NCBI GenBank assembly: GCA_945897955.1
Contig: CAMDGQ010000003.1
Coordinates: 26,592 to 90,591, forward strand
Direction of reading: 5' to 3'
Length of the DNA stretch: 64,000 nucleotides
DNA from: Tepidiphilus sp. J10
Lineage (GTDB): Bacteria; Pseudomonadota; Gammaproteobacteria; Burkholderiales; Thiobacillaceae
In this document: positions 25,024-34,302 of the stretch, in pieces
Layout: every line of letters starts with the position of its first letter
Position numbering within the stretch: the stretch's first letter is position 1
Notes under the pieces: model-generated
Told to the model about the DNA's origin: nothing
What the model saw: the letters and a program-made list of their open reading frames with translations, nothing else
The model's database searches: none
Program-made: the position numbers and the translations under genes

Positions 25024-27533
25024 TCAGCTCCCGCACACTGAAACCTTGGCTGATGCTGGGTGTGATCATGGCAGCCCTGGCGGCGGGGGCGCTGCTTCCG
25101 GCCGTATTGGGCAAGGTTTCCAGCCTGGAAGCATTGCGCGCCCGCCTGGAGACGCTCCAGACCGAGGAAAGCCGCTTCCGGGAGTTGGTCATCCGACTAC
25201 GTCATGGCGTCAGCTCGAATTACGACGAAGCCAATCAGTGGATGAACCGCATCCAGCGAAATCAGGCTGAACTGGTCCGGCAGGTCGGCGCCGATGTCCA
25301 GTTGCGCCTGCAGCTGGAGCGTTACCAGCGTGCCGTGCAGTCGCGGGAGGAACAGTGGAACGATTTCAAGCTGCGCAATGCACTGGTCCGCAACTCGCTG
25401 CGTTATTTCCAGAGCGATGCGTCAAACCTGATGCGCGCCTTGCCGAGCGACCTTTCCGGTGAGGTGCTGCGGCACGAATTGATGCGCCTGAACAATGCGC
25501 TCTTCCTGCAGGCGCTGGGCGAGAGCCGGGAAGTTGGGGAAGTCGCGCAAGCCAGCCTGGACGGGCTGCGGCCACTGGCGGTGGAACTGCCACAGGCGCT
25601 GCGACTTGAATTTGGGCGGCTGTCTCGCCATGCCGAGATCATCAGCAGGCACAGCCCGATTCTGGAAGCGGATGTGCAGGGGCTGGTCCACGGCGCCGGG
25701 CGAGATGCCCTGGTAAAACTGGCCGAGGTCAACCATGCCTTGCTGATTGCCGAACAGACACGCGCGGGCAGATACCGCGTCGGACTTCTGGTTGGCGTCG
25801 TCGTGCTTCTCCTCGTTCTCGCGCTGGTGGTGACCCGTTACCTCGAAAGTCTGCGCCAGCGAGCCAAGGATCTGGCCCTGGCCGGCACTGTGTTCCAGAG
25901 CAGCCAGCAGGGCATCATCATTACCGATGTGACCGGCAAGATCGTTCGGGTAAATCCGGCCTATTGCAACATCACCGGCTACAGTCAGGCCGAACTGGTC
26001 GGGACGAACCCGCGCATCCTGAAATCAGGCTTGCAGGACGCCGCGTTTTATCGCGCCATGTGGAGCAGCCTGCTCGAATCAGGACGATGGCGGGGCGAAG
26101 TCAGGAATCGGCGCAAGTCTGGCGAGCATTATGTGCAGTGGATCAATATTGATGCAGTCAACAGCGATGCCGGGGACAAGCTGTTCGTTGGCATCGCATC
26201 CGATATTTCCGAACTGGTCGGCACGCGCGAGCGGCTCGCCAATCTGGCCTATTTCGATACGCTGACCGGTCTGCCAAACCGGGTGCTGTTTCAGGACCGT
26301 TTACGACAGGCGATGATTCAGACAAGGCGCGAGCATTCGGTAATGGCGCTGGTCTTCGTCGATCTGGACAACTTCAAGACGGTAAACGACACGCTTGGAC
26401 ATGCGATTGGCGATGAATTGCTGATTGATGTCGCGGGAAGGCTGAAAGACCGCGTGCGTGAATCGGATACGGTTGCGCGTCTGGGCGGCGACGAGTTCGC
26501 GATTATTCTGATCGACGCCAAGGGCGCGGAAGAGATGGTGCGGATTGCCACCCAGTTGATCGAGGCGCTTTCTGTGCCCCACAAGCTGAGCGGCTACGAT
26601 GTTGCCGGCGGCGCCAGCCTGGGCATTACCTTCTTCCCCAATGACGCCATGACCCCGGAGGATCTGCTCAAGAATGCCGATGTGGCGATGTATCGCGCCA
26701 AGGAGCGGGGCCGCAACAACTTCCAGTTCTTTACCGGCGACATGGCGGCGGGGCTCGCCGAGAACATGCGCATTGAAAATGGCTTGCGCAATGCGATCCA
26801 CGCAGGCGAACTGTCCTTGTACTATCAACCGCAATTTACGCCGGATGGCCGGGTGCTTGGTGTGGAAGCCCTCATGCGCTGGCATTCCGCCGAGATGGGC
26901 AATGTGCCGCCCGGACGCTTCATTCAGCTTGCCGAGAAGAGCGGCATCATCACCTCTCTGGGTGAATTCGCACTGCATGAAGCCTGTAGCAAGTGCTCGC
27001 AGTGGCGGGAGCGACTGGGTCCGGATTTTCGTGTCGCGGTGAATCTGTCCGCCGCCCAGTTCAGACACGAAGGACTCGCCGAACGCATTGCGGCGGTCCT
27101 GAACGAATTCAGCCTGCCCGGTTCGGCGCTGGAGCTGGAGATTACGGAAAGCGTTGTGATGGAAGATGTCGCGCGCGGTCAGGATGTCCTGCGCGGCCTC
27201 AAGTCATTGGGATGTCGTATCGCCATTGATGATTTTGGTACCGGCTATTCCTCGCTGGCATATCTCAGGCGGTTCCAGGTCGATGTGCTGAAAATCGACA
27301 AATCCTTTGTCGATGGACTTGGCGTCGAATCTGAAGATACCGCCGTTGCGCAGGCCATCATCAGCCTGGCGCGAAGCCTGCGGCTGGATGTGGTTGCCGA
27401 AGGCGTCGAGAATTCTGTACAGCTTGAATGCCTGAACCGTCTGGCGGGCGAGGAAGGTTTCATCGCCCAGGGCTACCTGTTTTCCAAACCACTGCCGGCC
27501 GCAGAATTCGAAGCGAGATACCTGAAAGCCTGA
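25020..27533 (+). CDS. DAHL-PAS-GGDEF-EAL membrane signalling protein
   Basis: An 837-residue inner-membrane protein. A first helix (about 10-30), an all-helical periplasmic domain of DAHL type (about 35-245, with RFRELVIRLRHGVSSNYDE) and a second helix (about 252-272) precede PAS (about 285-400), GGDEF and EAL domains. GGDEF (about residue 490) is intact with an upstream RESD inhibitory site. EALMRW (about 614), DDFGTGYSSLAYL and KIDKSF show an intact phosphodiesterase. The start overlaps the peroxidase stop, so sensing in the periplasm may be tied to that enzyme. Confidence 0.93.
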   Translation: MISSRTLKPWLMLGVIMAALAAGALLPAVLGKVSSLEALRARLETLQTEESRFRELVIRLRHGVSSNYDEANQWMNRIQRNQAELVRQVGADVQLRLQLERYQRAVQSREEQWNDFKLRNALVRNSLRYFQSDASNLMRALPSDLSGEVLRHELMRLNNALFLQALGESREVGEVAQASLDGLRPLAVELPQALRLEFGRLSRHAEIISRHSPILEADVQGLVHGAGRDALVKLAEVNHALLIAEQTRAGRYRVGLLVGVVVLLLVLALVVTRYLESLRQRAKDLALAGTVFQSSQQGIIITDVTGKIVRVNPAYCNITGYSQAELVGTNPRILKSGLQDAAFYRAMWSSLLESGRWRGEVRNRRKSGEHYVQWINIDAVNSDAGDKLFVGIASDISELVGTRERLANLAYFDTLTGLPNRVLFQDRLRQAMIQTRREHSVMALVFVDLDNFKTVNDTLGHAIGDELLIDVAGRLKDRVRESDTVARLGGDEFAIILIDAKGAEEMVRIATQLIEALSVPHKLSGYDVAGGASLGITFFPNDAMTPEDLLKNADVAMYRAKERGRNNFQFFTGDMAAGLAENMRIENGLRNAIHAGELSLYYQPQFTPDGRVLGVEALMRWHSAEMGNVPPGRFIQLAEKSGIITSLGEFALHEACSKCSQWRERLGPDFRVAVNLSAAQFRHEGLAERIAAVLNEFSLPGSALELEITESVVMEDVARGQDVLRGLKSLGCRIAIDDFGTGYSSLAYLRRFQVDVLKIDKSFVDGLGVESEDTAVAQAIISLARSLRLDVVAEGVENSVQLECLNRLAGEEGFIAQGYLFSKPLPAAEFEARYLKA

Positions 27534-27561
27534 GTCAGCCGCCAGCGCTTCGTCCAATGCA

Positions 27562-28395
27562 CTACACCGGGCGACTGCACTCGATATTGTCGATCAGGCG
27601 GGTGCGGCCGAGGTGTGCAGCGGCGAGTAGAACCAGATCGGATTCATCCGGCGCCGGTGCCAGCAGCGAGGATCGGCTGCGCAGGGAAATGTAGTCCACG
27701 CGCCAGCCCTGGCGTGTCAACTCATCGCCGACAGACTGTTCAATGGCGCTGAAATCGCCGTCCCCGGACTCGACGCGTAACGCTGCTGCACGCAACAAAC
27801 GATACAGACGGGGGGCTTCGGCACGTTCCAGTTGCGACAGGTAGCCATTGCGCGACGACAGCGCCAGGCCGTCATCGGCACGCCCGGTCTCGCCCTCCAG
27901 CATGACGATGGGCAGATTGAACTGGCGGACGAGACCTTTCAGGATCAGGAGTTGCTGATAATCCTTCTTGCCGAAAACGGCATAACGCGGCTGCACCATG
28001 TTGAACAGTTTCAGCACAACGGTGGCGACGCCCTGAAAATGTCCGGGCCGCCAGGCGCCGCAGAGTTCGTCCGCGAGCGGCGGATGTACGCTGAATGTTT
28101 GCGCTTCCGGGTACATCTCGTTGGCGTCCGGCGCGAACACGATGTCGCAGCCGGCAACCTGCAATTGCGCGCAATCGGCCTGCAAGGTGCGCGGGTAACG
28201 GCTGAAATCTTCGCCGGCGCCGAATTGCAGCGGGTTGACAAAAATGCTGGCGACCACCGGACCGCCGTGGCGGCGCGCCAGTTCAATCAGCGAAATATGG
28301 CCGCTGTGCAGGTTGCCCATGGTCGGCACAAAGGCGGTTTCCTGCTGGCCGGCCAGAGCGGCGCGCAGTTCGGCGATGGTGTGGATGAGCTGCAT
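27562..28395 (-). CDS. panC: Pantothenate synthetase
   Basis: A 277-residue cytosolic enzyme that joins pantoate and beta-alanine using ATP, the last step to pantothenate. The HIGH-like motif is MGNLHSGHISLI (about residues 30-41), and other family segments are FVNPLQFGAGEDFSRYPRT and the KMSKS-like region with SSRNGYLS. The ATG at 28395 overlaps the panB stop (TGATG), so translation is coupled. An upstream open frame to 28563 is only a shadow of panB. Confidence 0.97.
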   Translation of the reverse strand: MQLIHTIAELRAALAGQQETAFVPTMGNLHSGHISLIELARRHGGPVVASIFVNPLQFGAGEDFSRYPRTLQADCAQLQVAGCDIVFAPDANEMYPEAQTFSVHPPLADELCGAWRPGHFQGVATVVLKLFNMVQPRYAVFGKKDYQQLLILKGLVRQFNLPIVMLEGETGRADDGLALSSRNGYLSQLERAEAPRLYRLLRAAALRVESGDGDFSAIEQSVGDELTRQGWRVDYISLRSRSSLLAPAPDESDLVLLAAAHLGRTRLIDNIECSRPV

Positions 28396-29177
28396 CAGAA
28401 ACTGTGCTCCGGTCCCGGGAATTCGCCTGCCTTGATGGCGCTGACATAGTTGCGGATCGCAGCGGCAAGATTGCCGGCGCCGGACATGAAGTCCTTTGCG
28501 AAGCGCGGCGGCTTGGGCGTCAACCCAAGCAGATCCTGCAACACCAGCACCTGCCCGGTGCAATGAGGCCCGGCGCCGATGCCGATGGTCGGGATATTCA
28601 GACGTTGCGTAACTTCTTCGGCCAGAACCGAGGGAATCGATTCCAGTACCAGCATCTTCGCACCGGCATTCTCCAGGTTGCCGGCGTCCTCCAGCAGTTT
28701 GCCAGCTTCGCTGGCGTTGCGCGCCTGGGCGCGATAGCCGGTGGCGTTGACCGATTGCGGCAACAGGCCAAGATGGGCACAGACCGGAATCCCGCGCTGG
28801 CTGAGGAATCGCACACTTTCAACCATGATGCCGCCCCCTTCGAGCTTGACCATGTTGGCTCCAGCGGACATCAGGCGGGCAGCTGATTCGAACGCCTGCT
28901 CGGGGCTCTTCTGATAACTGCCGAACGGCAGATCGGCGACGACGAACACCTTGCCGGAGGCGCCGCGCGCAACCGCGTCGGTGTGATAGATCATCTGCTC
29001 CAGTGTCACCGGCAGCGTTGAGGCATGCCCCTGCACGGTCATGCCGAGGGAATCGCCGACCAGCAGTACGTCGATTTCGTTTTCGGCCAGCAAGCGGGCA
29101 AAACTTGCGTCGTAACAGGTCAGTACACTGAGCTTTTCGCCCTTTTCGGCGCGGGCCAGCAGTTGCGGCAGATACAT
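28395..29177 (-). CDS. panB: 3-methyl-2-oxobutanoate hydroxymethyltransferase
   Basis: A 260-residue enzyme of pantothenate synthesis that transfers a hydroxymethyl group from methylene-tetrahydrofolate to ketoisovalerate. The family segments LTCYDASFARLLAE, LLVGDSLGMTVQGH (metal-binding Asp), GGGIMVESV and GIGAGPHCTGQVLVLQDLLG are present. The ATG at 29177 has a GGAAGG site upstream; an in-frame ATG at 29246 would include repeat-derived sequence and is unlikely. It forms a coupled pair with panC. Confidence 0.97.
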   Translation of the reverse strand: MYLPQLLARAEKGEKLSVLTCYDASFARLLAENEIDVLLVGDSLGMTVQGHASTLPVTLEQMIYHTDAVARGASGKVFVVADLPFGSYQKSPEQAFESAARLMSAGANMVKLEGGGIMVESVRFLSQRGIPVCAHLGLLPQSVNATGYRAQARNASEAGKLLEDAGNLENAGAKMLVLESIPSVLAEEVTQRLNIPTIGIGAGPHCTGQVLVLQDLLGLTPKPPRFAKDFMSGAGNLAAAIRNYVSAIKAGEFPGPEHSF

Positions 29178-29193
29178 GTCTAAGCCTTCCGAA

Positions 29194-29275
29194 TTTTGAA
29201 TGCTGAATTTTGAAGCTTGAATGTCGGCACCGGTAACAGGCGCCATTCAAAATTCAAAACTTAAAATTCAAAATT
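29194..29275. repeat. Heptamer repeats and inverted copies upstream of panB
   Basis: Four heptamers ATTCAAA-ATTCAAA-ACTTAAA-ATTCAAA run from 29245 to 29272. Opposite-sense copies (TTTTGAA) occur at 29194-29200 and 29208-29214, so a long AT-rich hairpin is possible in the panB leader. The unit fits the NTTCANN pattern of the repeats at 19948 and 23248. Confidence 0.8.
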
Positions 29276-29282
29276 GATCTTG

Positions 29283-29921
29283 TCATGTGCCCAGATTGAA
29301 GAATTCACGCGCGCCGCGCATGTCCTGCATCCGTTGCAGCAGCAATTCAAAATCAGCGTCCTTGTCGGCGAAGTTCAGGTTTTCGCTGTTGACGATCAGC
29401 AACGGCGAGGCGTCGTAATGATAGAAGAACTCACTGTAGGCTTTGGACAACTCGGTCAGATAGGTTTCCGTTATCTGGCGCTCATATGGCCGGCCGCGCC
29501 GCTTGACGCGCTCGACCAAGGCGCTCGGCTTGGCTTGCAGGTATATCACCAGATCAGGCGCGGCGGCTTGGGGCTTCAGGCCCGAGTAAAGCTGGTGGTA
29601 GAGGCGGAACTCGACTTCATCGAGTAGGAGTCTGGCGAACAGCAGATCTTTTTCCAGCATGAAATCCGCGACGCGGGCCGAACTGAACAGTTCGTCCTGG
29701 CCGAGTCGACGCGCCTGCTCGATACGGGCGACGAGAAAGAACAGTTGTACCGGCAGCGCATAGCGGCGGCGGTCTTCATAGAAACGGGGCAGAAACGGAT
29801 TTTCGTCGGCATTTTCCAGAACCAGTTCGGCATCCATGCGAGTAGCAAGCCTGCGCGCCAGACTGGTTTTGCCGGCGCCGATCGGCCCTTCGACAACGAC
29901 ATGGCGGAAACGGCTGAGCAT
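29283..29921 (-). CDS. Deoxynucleoside kinase
   Basis: A 212-residue kinase of the dNK/dGK family that phosphorylates deoxynucleosides for salvage. The P-loop is GPIGAGKTSLARRL (about residues 12-25). The DR(R/S)-like segment and the lid region (RGRPYERQI, about 140-150) are visible. It sits between folK and panB, as is common in Betaproteobacteria. Which nucleoside is preferred cannot be judged from sequence. Confidence 0.88.
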   Translation of the reverse strand: MLSRFRHVVVEGPIGAGKTSLARRLATRMDAELVLENADENPFLPRFYEDRRRYALPVQLFFLVARIEQARRLGQDELFSSARVADFMLEKDLLFARLLLDEVEFRLYHQLYSGLKPQAAAPDLVIYLQAKPSALVERVKRRGRPYERQITETYLTELSKAYSEFFYHYDASPLLIVNSENLNFADKDADFELLLQRMQDMRGAREFFNLGT

Positions 29922-29951
29922 GTGATGCGGGTGAGCAAGTGCGGTGGCGGC

Positions 29952-30497
29952 CTACTGGCAGCCAGTAGCACGCTTCGGTTCTGCCGGCAGACGCGCGATG
30001 TCGCCGCTGTCGATTCGAGCAAGGCAATCAGCTACCCGACCATGTCCAGGAACAAGTGCGTCTGGCGCAATTTCCGACAGTGGTACCAGGACGAAAGCAC
30101 GCTCCATCATGCGCGGGTGCGGCAAGGTCAAGCCGTGTTCATGCATGATCAGGCCATCGTAGAGCAGCAGATCGAGATCGAGGCTGCGCGGCGCGTTCTT
30201 GAAAGTGCGGTTGCGGCCGTGCCTGGCTTCTATGCCAAGCAAGGCAGCGAGCAGGGCACGTGGCGTCAATTGGGTGCGCACGCCAGCTACTGCATTGATG
30301 AAGTCAGGCTGATCGGCATAGCCGACCGGTTTCGAGAGATACAACGCGCTGCATGCGATCAGGCGGGTTTCCGGCAGATTGCCGAGTTCGGACCAGGTTT
30401 GCTCGATTTGAACGACCGGGTCGCCGAGATTGGAGCCGAGAGCGATGTAAGCGGTAATTCCGGCTGCAGCCGTGCCCGAAGCAGCGATATCAGCCAA
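29952..30497 (-). CDS. folK: 2-amino-4-hydroxy-6-hydroxymethyldihydropteridine pyrophosphokinase
   Basis: A 181-residue folate-pathway enzyme that transfers pyrophosphate from ATP to the pterin. The YIALGSNLGDP start and the signature APRSLDLDLLLYDG (about residues 103-116) with the downstream LPHPRMMERAFVL are diagnostic. The start overlaps the end of pcnB by a few bases, so the two are co-transcribed, an arrangement widely conserved in proteobacteria. Confidence 0.97.
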   Translation of the reverse strand: MADIAASGTAAAGITAYIALGSNLGDPVVQIEQTWSELGNLPETRLIACSALYLSKPVGYADQPDFINAVAGVRTQLTPRALLAALLGIEARHGRNRTFKNAPRSLDLDLLLYDGLIMHEHGLTLPHPRMMERAFVLVPLSEIAPDALVPGHGRVADCLARIDSGDIARLPAEPKRATGCQ

Positions 30498-31869
30498 GCT
30501 TGACCTCGATGGCAGCCTCGCCGTCAGGTTTGCGGCGGCTGCGACGGCGTTTGGGTTTGGCCGTGCCGGGTTGGGGCTTGATCAGCATGGCTTCGCGTTC
30601 GCTATCGCTGGCATCGGGAAAGCGGGTCCACCAATCAGCCAGTTCCTGTGCTGCGTCACCGCCCTTGGCGCGAATCAGCAGGAAATCGTAACCGGCGCGG
30701 AAGCGCGGATGCGACAGCAGGCGGAACGGGCGTGCGCCACTACGTTGTTCAAAACGCGATTGCAGGGACCAGATTTCCTTGATGGTGCCATCGAAGCGGC
30801 GTGGAAAGGCAAGCGCATCACGCTGGCGTTCCAGCACGGCATCCATCGCGTCGTACAGGGCGGCCTGGTCACTCTGGCCGGTGGCCTGGTTTCGCCGCCA
30901 CTCCGCTTCCATGTCGAACCACAGCAGGCAGGCCAGCATGAAAGCGGGCGAAGCGGAATGCCCCTCGCGAACACGCTCGTCGGTGTCATGTAGAGCAGCG
31001 TGCAGGAATTTCTGCCGATTCGCATCGTCCAGAATCGCATCAAGCATGGGCAGTATGCCGTGGTGCAGACCTTCCGCGCGCAGTTGGCGCACCCCTCGCT
31101 CGGCATGGCCGGAGAGAAGCAGTTTCATCATTTCATCGAACAGGCGGGCGGAAGGGATGCGTTCCAGCATCGATGCCAGTTCGGCGATCGGCGCCCGCGT
31201 GGCAGGGTCGATATGAAAATCGAGTTTGGCGGCGAAGCGGGCTGCACGCAGCATTCGAACCGGGTCTTCCCGAAAGCGTTGAACCGGATCGCCGATGATG
31301 CGCAAAACCTTTTTCCGGGCGTCTTCGACGCCGCCATGCCACTCCCAGACTTCTTCCGTTTCCGGGTCGTAATACAAGGCATTGACGGTGAAATCGCGCC
31401 GTTCGGCGTCTTCCGCCTGGCTGCCAAATACGTTGTCACGCAACAGCATGCCATCGGCAGCGGTGACGCGGGAGTCATCCTCCTCATCGGATTCCACTTC
31501 CTTTTCGGCCGACGCGGCGCGATAGGTGGTGACTTCTATGGTGTCGGCGCCGCAATAGACATGCACGATCTGAAAGCGGCGGCCAATCAGGCGCGAGCGG
31601 CGGAAAACCTGGCGCACCTGTTCCGGCAGGGCATTGGTGGCGACGTCGAAATCCTTTGGTTCGCGACCAAGCAGCAAATCACGCACCGCGCCGCCGACCA
31701 CGAACGCGCTGAAGCCTGCTTCCTTCAGGGCGCGGGTGGTTTTCAGGGCGCAGGGATGAATTTGTTCCCGCCGGATGCCATGCGCTGCCAGCGGCAGGAT
31801 GCGCGGGCCGGCGGCTGCTTTGGAGCGCGAGGTATTGCCGAAGACTTTGTTGATGAACCGGCGGATCAT
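30490..31869 (-). CDS. pcnB: Poly(A) polymerase I
   Basis: A 459-residue polymerase that adds A tails to RNA 3' ends and so promotes decay. The nucleotidyltransferase signature GGAVRDLLLGREPKDFDVAT is about residues 57-76, followed by the RRDFTVNALYYDP and RFREDPVRMLRAARFAAKL segments of class II enzymes. The C-terminus is a basic tail (KPKRRRSRRK) typical of bacterial poly(A) polymerases. The ATG at 31869 is chosen because the family starts with a short MIRRFINK-like stretch; the frame upstream is longer by 33 non-conserved residues. Confidence 0.95.
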   Translation of the reverse strand: MIRRFINKVFGNTSRSKAAAGPRILPLAAHGIRREQIHPCALKTTRALKEAGFSAFVVGGAVRDLLLGREPKDFDVATNALPEQVRQVFRRSRLIGRRFQIVHVYCGADTIEVTTYRAASAEKEVESDEEDDSRVTAADGMLLRDNVFGSQAEDAERRDFTVNALYYDPETEEVWEWHGGVEDARKKVLRIIGDPVQRFREDPVRMLRAARFAAKLDFHIDPATRAPIAELASMLERIPSARLFDEMMKLLLSGHAERGVRQLRAEGLHHGILPMLDAILDDANRQKFLHAALHDTDERVREGHSASPAFMLACLLWFDMEAEWRRNQATGQSDQAALYDAMDAVLERQRDALAFPRRFDGTIKEIWSLQSRFEQRSGARPFRLLSHPRFRAGYDFLLIRAKGGDAAQELADWWTRFPDASDSEREAMLIKPQPGTAKPKRRRSRRKPDGEAAIEVKLG

Positions 31870-32019
31870 GGCTTCCGGAAAGAATATTCGTTCATGGGTG
31901 GTCTCCCGAGGCGCGGGATTATACACATCGCCAAATCCCGTCCGGCCTTGCCCGGACCCGGCTCGCAAGCTACATTAGCGCGGCTGTTCCATTCAGACCG
32001 TCCTTGAGGACTCCACGCA

Positions 32020-32625
32020 GTGTTAGCTCTTATTGAAGCCGCCGGTTGGCCGATCTGGCCGCTCATCATCGCGTCCGTGCTGGCTCTTGCAATCATATTC
32101 GAGCGCGCCTATACCCTGCGCCGAACCCGCGTTCTGCCAGCCAATCTGCTCGATCAGGCCTTGGCCAACCTGCGTCAGCACGGCGCCAATCCGGATCTGC
32201 TGCGCGCGCTTTCCGAGGGCTCGCCATTGGGGCGTGTGCTGGTTGCCGGGATTCGTAATCTCGGCGTCAGCCGCGACATGATGAAGGAGTCGCTCGAAGA
32301 AGCCGGTCGAGCAGTGGCGCATGACCTTGAGCGATATCTGATGACGCTGGGCACGATAGCCTCCGTAGCGCCTTTGATGGGCTTGCTGGGCACGGTCGTC
32401 GGCATGGTTGAAATCTTCGGCTCGCAGTCTCCCACCGGGGGCAATCCGGCGGTTCTGGCACATGGCATTTCGGTTGCGCTTTACAACACCGCGTTCGGCT
32501 TGATCGTGGCCATCCCGAGCATGATCTTCTATCGTTTTTTTCGTGGCCGGGTCGATGCGTTCCTGGTCGAGATGGAACAACAGGCCGTGCGTCTGGTTGA
32601 AGCCATCCATGCCGAGCGGAAATAA
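32020..32625 (+). CDS. exbB: ExbB/TolQ/MotA-family proton channel protein
   Basis: A 201-residue inner-membrane protein with three helices (about 9-28, 108-130 and 150-172). It has the conserved segments ISVALYNTAFGLIVAIPS and TLGTIASVAPLMGLLGTVVGM. With the ExbD protein encoded next it would form a proton-driven motor that energises TonB-dependent transport. The start is GTG at 32020, with GAGGA about 8 bases upstream. No tonB gene is adjacent. It could be a TolQ-like paralogue, but the pair with lpxK nearby is a common betaproteobacterial context for ExbB/ExbD. Confidence 0.92.
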   Translation: MLALIEAAGWPIWPLIIASVLALAIIFERAYTLRRTRVLPANLLDQALANLRQHGANPDLLRALSEGSPLGRVLVAGIRNLGVSRDMMKESLEEAGRAVAHDLERYLMTLGTIASVAPLMGLLGTVVGMVEIFGSQSPTGGNPAVLAHGISVALYNTAFGLIVAIPSMIFYRFFRGRVDAFLVEMEQQAVRLVEAIHAERK

Positions 32626-32631
32626 GGCGCC

Positions 32632-33054
32632 ATGCAATTTCGTCGTGGTCGACGTGATGAGCCGGAAATCAACCTGATTCCATTGATCGACGTGTTGCTT
32701 GTCGTGCTGATCTTCCTGATGGTCACCACGACTTACGCGCGCTTTTCCGAATTGCAGATCAACCTGCCCGAGGCCAGAGGCGATACCGCCAAGGAAATGC
32801 CGGTTCAGATCAACGTCGGAGTCGATGAGCATGGCGGCTACGCGATCAACGAGGTGGCGGCGGGCACGGCTTCGGTGGATGGACTGGTTGCGGCTTTGCA
32901 GGCGGCAGCGGGTAACGAGAAAAATCCGGTGGTCGTGATATCCGCCGATGCGCATGCTACCCACCAGTCGGTCATCCGGGTCATGGACGCCGCGCGTCGC
33001 GCCGGTTATCCACGGGTCACTTTCGTGACCCAGAATTCCGACAGCGGTCAATGA
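32632..33054 (+). CDS. exbD: ExbD/TolR-family protein
   Basis: A 140-residue protein with one N-terminal membrane helix (about 17-37) and a periplasmic domain. The proton-carrying Asp sits in INLIPLIDVLLVVLIFLMVTTT, the classical ExbD/TolR motif. It lies 6 bases after exbB. With ExbB it energises TonB or a TonB-like partner encoded elsewhere. The stop lies 7 bases before the TTG start of lpxK. Confidence 0.94.
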   Translation: MQFRRGRRDEPEINLIPLIDVLLVVLIFLMVTTTYARFSELQINLPEARGDTAKEMPVQINVGVDEHGGYAINEVAAGTASVDGLVAALQAAAGNEKNPVVVISADAHATHQSVIRVMDAARRAGYPRVTFVTQNSDSGQ

Positions 33055-33061
33055 GCGGCGA

Positions 33062-34120
33062 TTGACCCATCTGCTTTCGCGCTGCTGGTATGGGCGATGC
33101 CCGATGTGGTTCCTGCCTGTTCATGCCTTGCTGGCGATTCCACTGAGTCTGATATTCGGTCTGCTGATTAGCCTGCGTCGCGCGTTCTACCAATGGGGCT
33201 GGTTCCGGGTCGTGCGTATGCCGGTGCCGGTTGTTGTGGTGGGCAATCTCAATGTGGGCGGTTCCGGCAAGACGCCGCTGACCATTACCCTGGTGGAATG
33301 GTTGCGTCACGCCGGATACGCGCCGGCGATCGTGAGCCGTGGCTATGGCGGCAGCGCGCGGACGCCAATGCCGGTAATGCCGGACAGCGACCCTGCTCGG
33401 GTTGGCGACGAGCCGGTGTTGCTGGCGCGGCGAACCGGATGTCCGGTCTGGATCGGGCGCAATCGCGCCGAGGCCGCGCGGCAATTGCTGGCTGTTCACC
33501 CTGAAGTGAATGTTCTGATCGCAGATGACGGGCTGCAACATCTGGCTCTGGCGCGCGATGTGGAACTGGTTGTGGTGGATGCTGCACGGGGCTTCGGCAA
33601 TGGCTGGCTGTTGCCGGCAGGTCCGCTGCGCGAACCGATTTCACGTCTGAATCGAGCCGACGCTGTCGTGATCAACGGCGATCAGTCGATCGCCCTACCG
33701 GCAAGCTGCCCGCATTTCACGATGCGCATCATCGGCGAGAACTTTTTCAATCTCGCCGAGCAGAATCGCCACGTTTCGGCGACGCACTTCGCAGCAGACC
33801 AGGCTGCCGGCTTGCTGCATGCAATAGCCGGCATTGGGCATCCCGAACGCTTTTTCCGCCAACTCGACAAGCTTGGGCTGAAAGCCCGGCCGCGCGCTTT
33901 TGCCGATCATCATGCTTTTGTTGCGTCAGACCTGCCGGCCGGCACCGTCCTGATGACTGAAAAAGACGCTGTCAAGTGCGCCGGCCTCGGCAATCTGTCC
34001 ATGCGCAGGGATCTCTGGTTTCTCGCGGTTGACGCCGATGTGCAAGCCGGACTACAACCGCTGATCATCAATCTTCTGAACGCACGAAAGAGAACTCCGC
34101 ATGGATCCCAAGCTGCTTGA
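33062..34120 (+). CDS. lpxK: Tetraacyldisaccharide 4'-kinase
   Basis: A 352-residue membrane-associated kinase that adds the 4'-phosphate to lipid A precursor. The P-loop is [15 protein letters not shown] (about residues 59-73). An N-terminal hydrophobic segment (about 17-37) and the SRGYGG and [17 protein letters not shown] motifs are typical. The probable start is a TTG at 33062; no in-frame ATG exists between it and the exbD stop. The 3' end overlaps the Trm112-like gene by 20 bases. Its presence shows the cell makes lipopolysaccharide. Confidence 0.95.
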   Translation: MTHLLSRCWYGRCPMWFLPVHALLAIPLSLIFGLLISLRRAFYQWGWFRVVRMPVPVVVVGNLNVGGSGKTPLTITLVEWLRHAGYAPAIVSRGYGGSARTPMPVMPDSDPARVGDEPVLLARRTGCPVWIGRNRAEAARQLLAVHPEVNVLIADDGLQHLALARDVELVVVDAARGFGNGWLLPAGPLREPISRLNRADAVVINGDQSIALPASCPHFTMRIIGENFFNLAEQNRHVSATHFAADQAAGLLHAIAGIGHPERFFRQLDKLGLKARPRAFADHHAFVASDLPAGTVLMTEKDAVKCAGLGNLSMRRDLWFLAVDADVQAGLQPLIINLLNARKRTPHGSQAA

Positions 34121-34283
34121 AATTCTGGTCTGCCCGCTATGCAAAGGCCCCCTGGTGCATCACCGTGAAGCGCGTGAACTCATCTGCAAGCCGGATCGCC
34201 TGGCTTTCCCGATTCGCGATGGCATTCCGGTCATGCTGGTTGACGAGGCACGGCGCCTGGAGGAAACCGAAGAGGTGGCCTGA
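34101..34283 (+). CDS. Trm112-family protein
   Basis: A 60-residue Trm112-like protein ([18 protein letters not shown] at the start, then [16 protein letters not shown]). The family usually has four zinc-ligand cysteines in eukaryotes; here two are kept close together (CPLC) and one more (LICKPD). Bacterial members often lie between lpxK and kdsB; here a flagellar gene (fliJ) follows instead. The function in bacteria is not settled; a role as activator of methyltransferases is inferred from eukaryotic Trm112. Confidence 0.9.
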   Translation: MDPKLLEILVCPLCKGPLVHHREARELICKPDRLAFPIRDGIPVMLVDEARRLEETEEVA

Positions 34284-34302
34284 GACCCGAAAGGCGGATG
34301 AA

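Noticed and set aside
31000..32007. 335-codon plus-strand open frame opposite pcnB
   Set aside because: It is antisense to pcnB, which has all family motifs.
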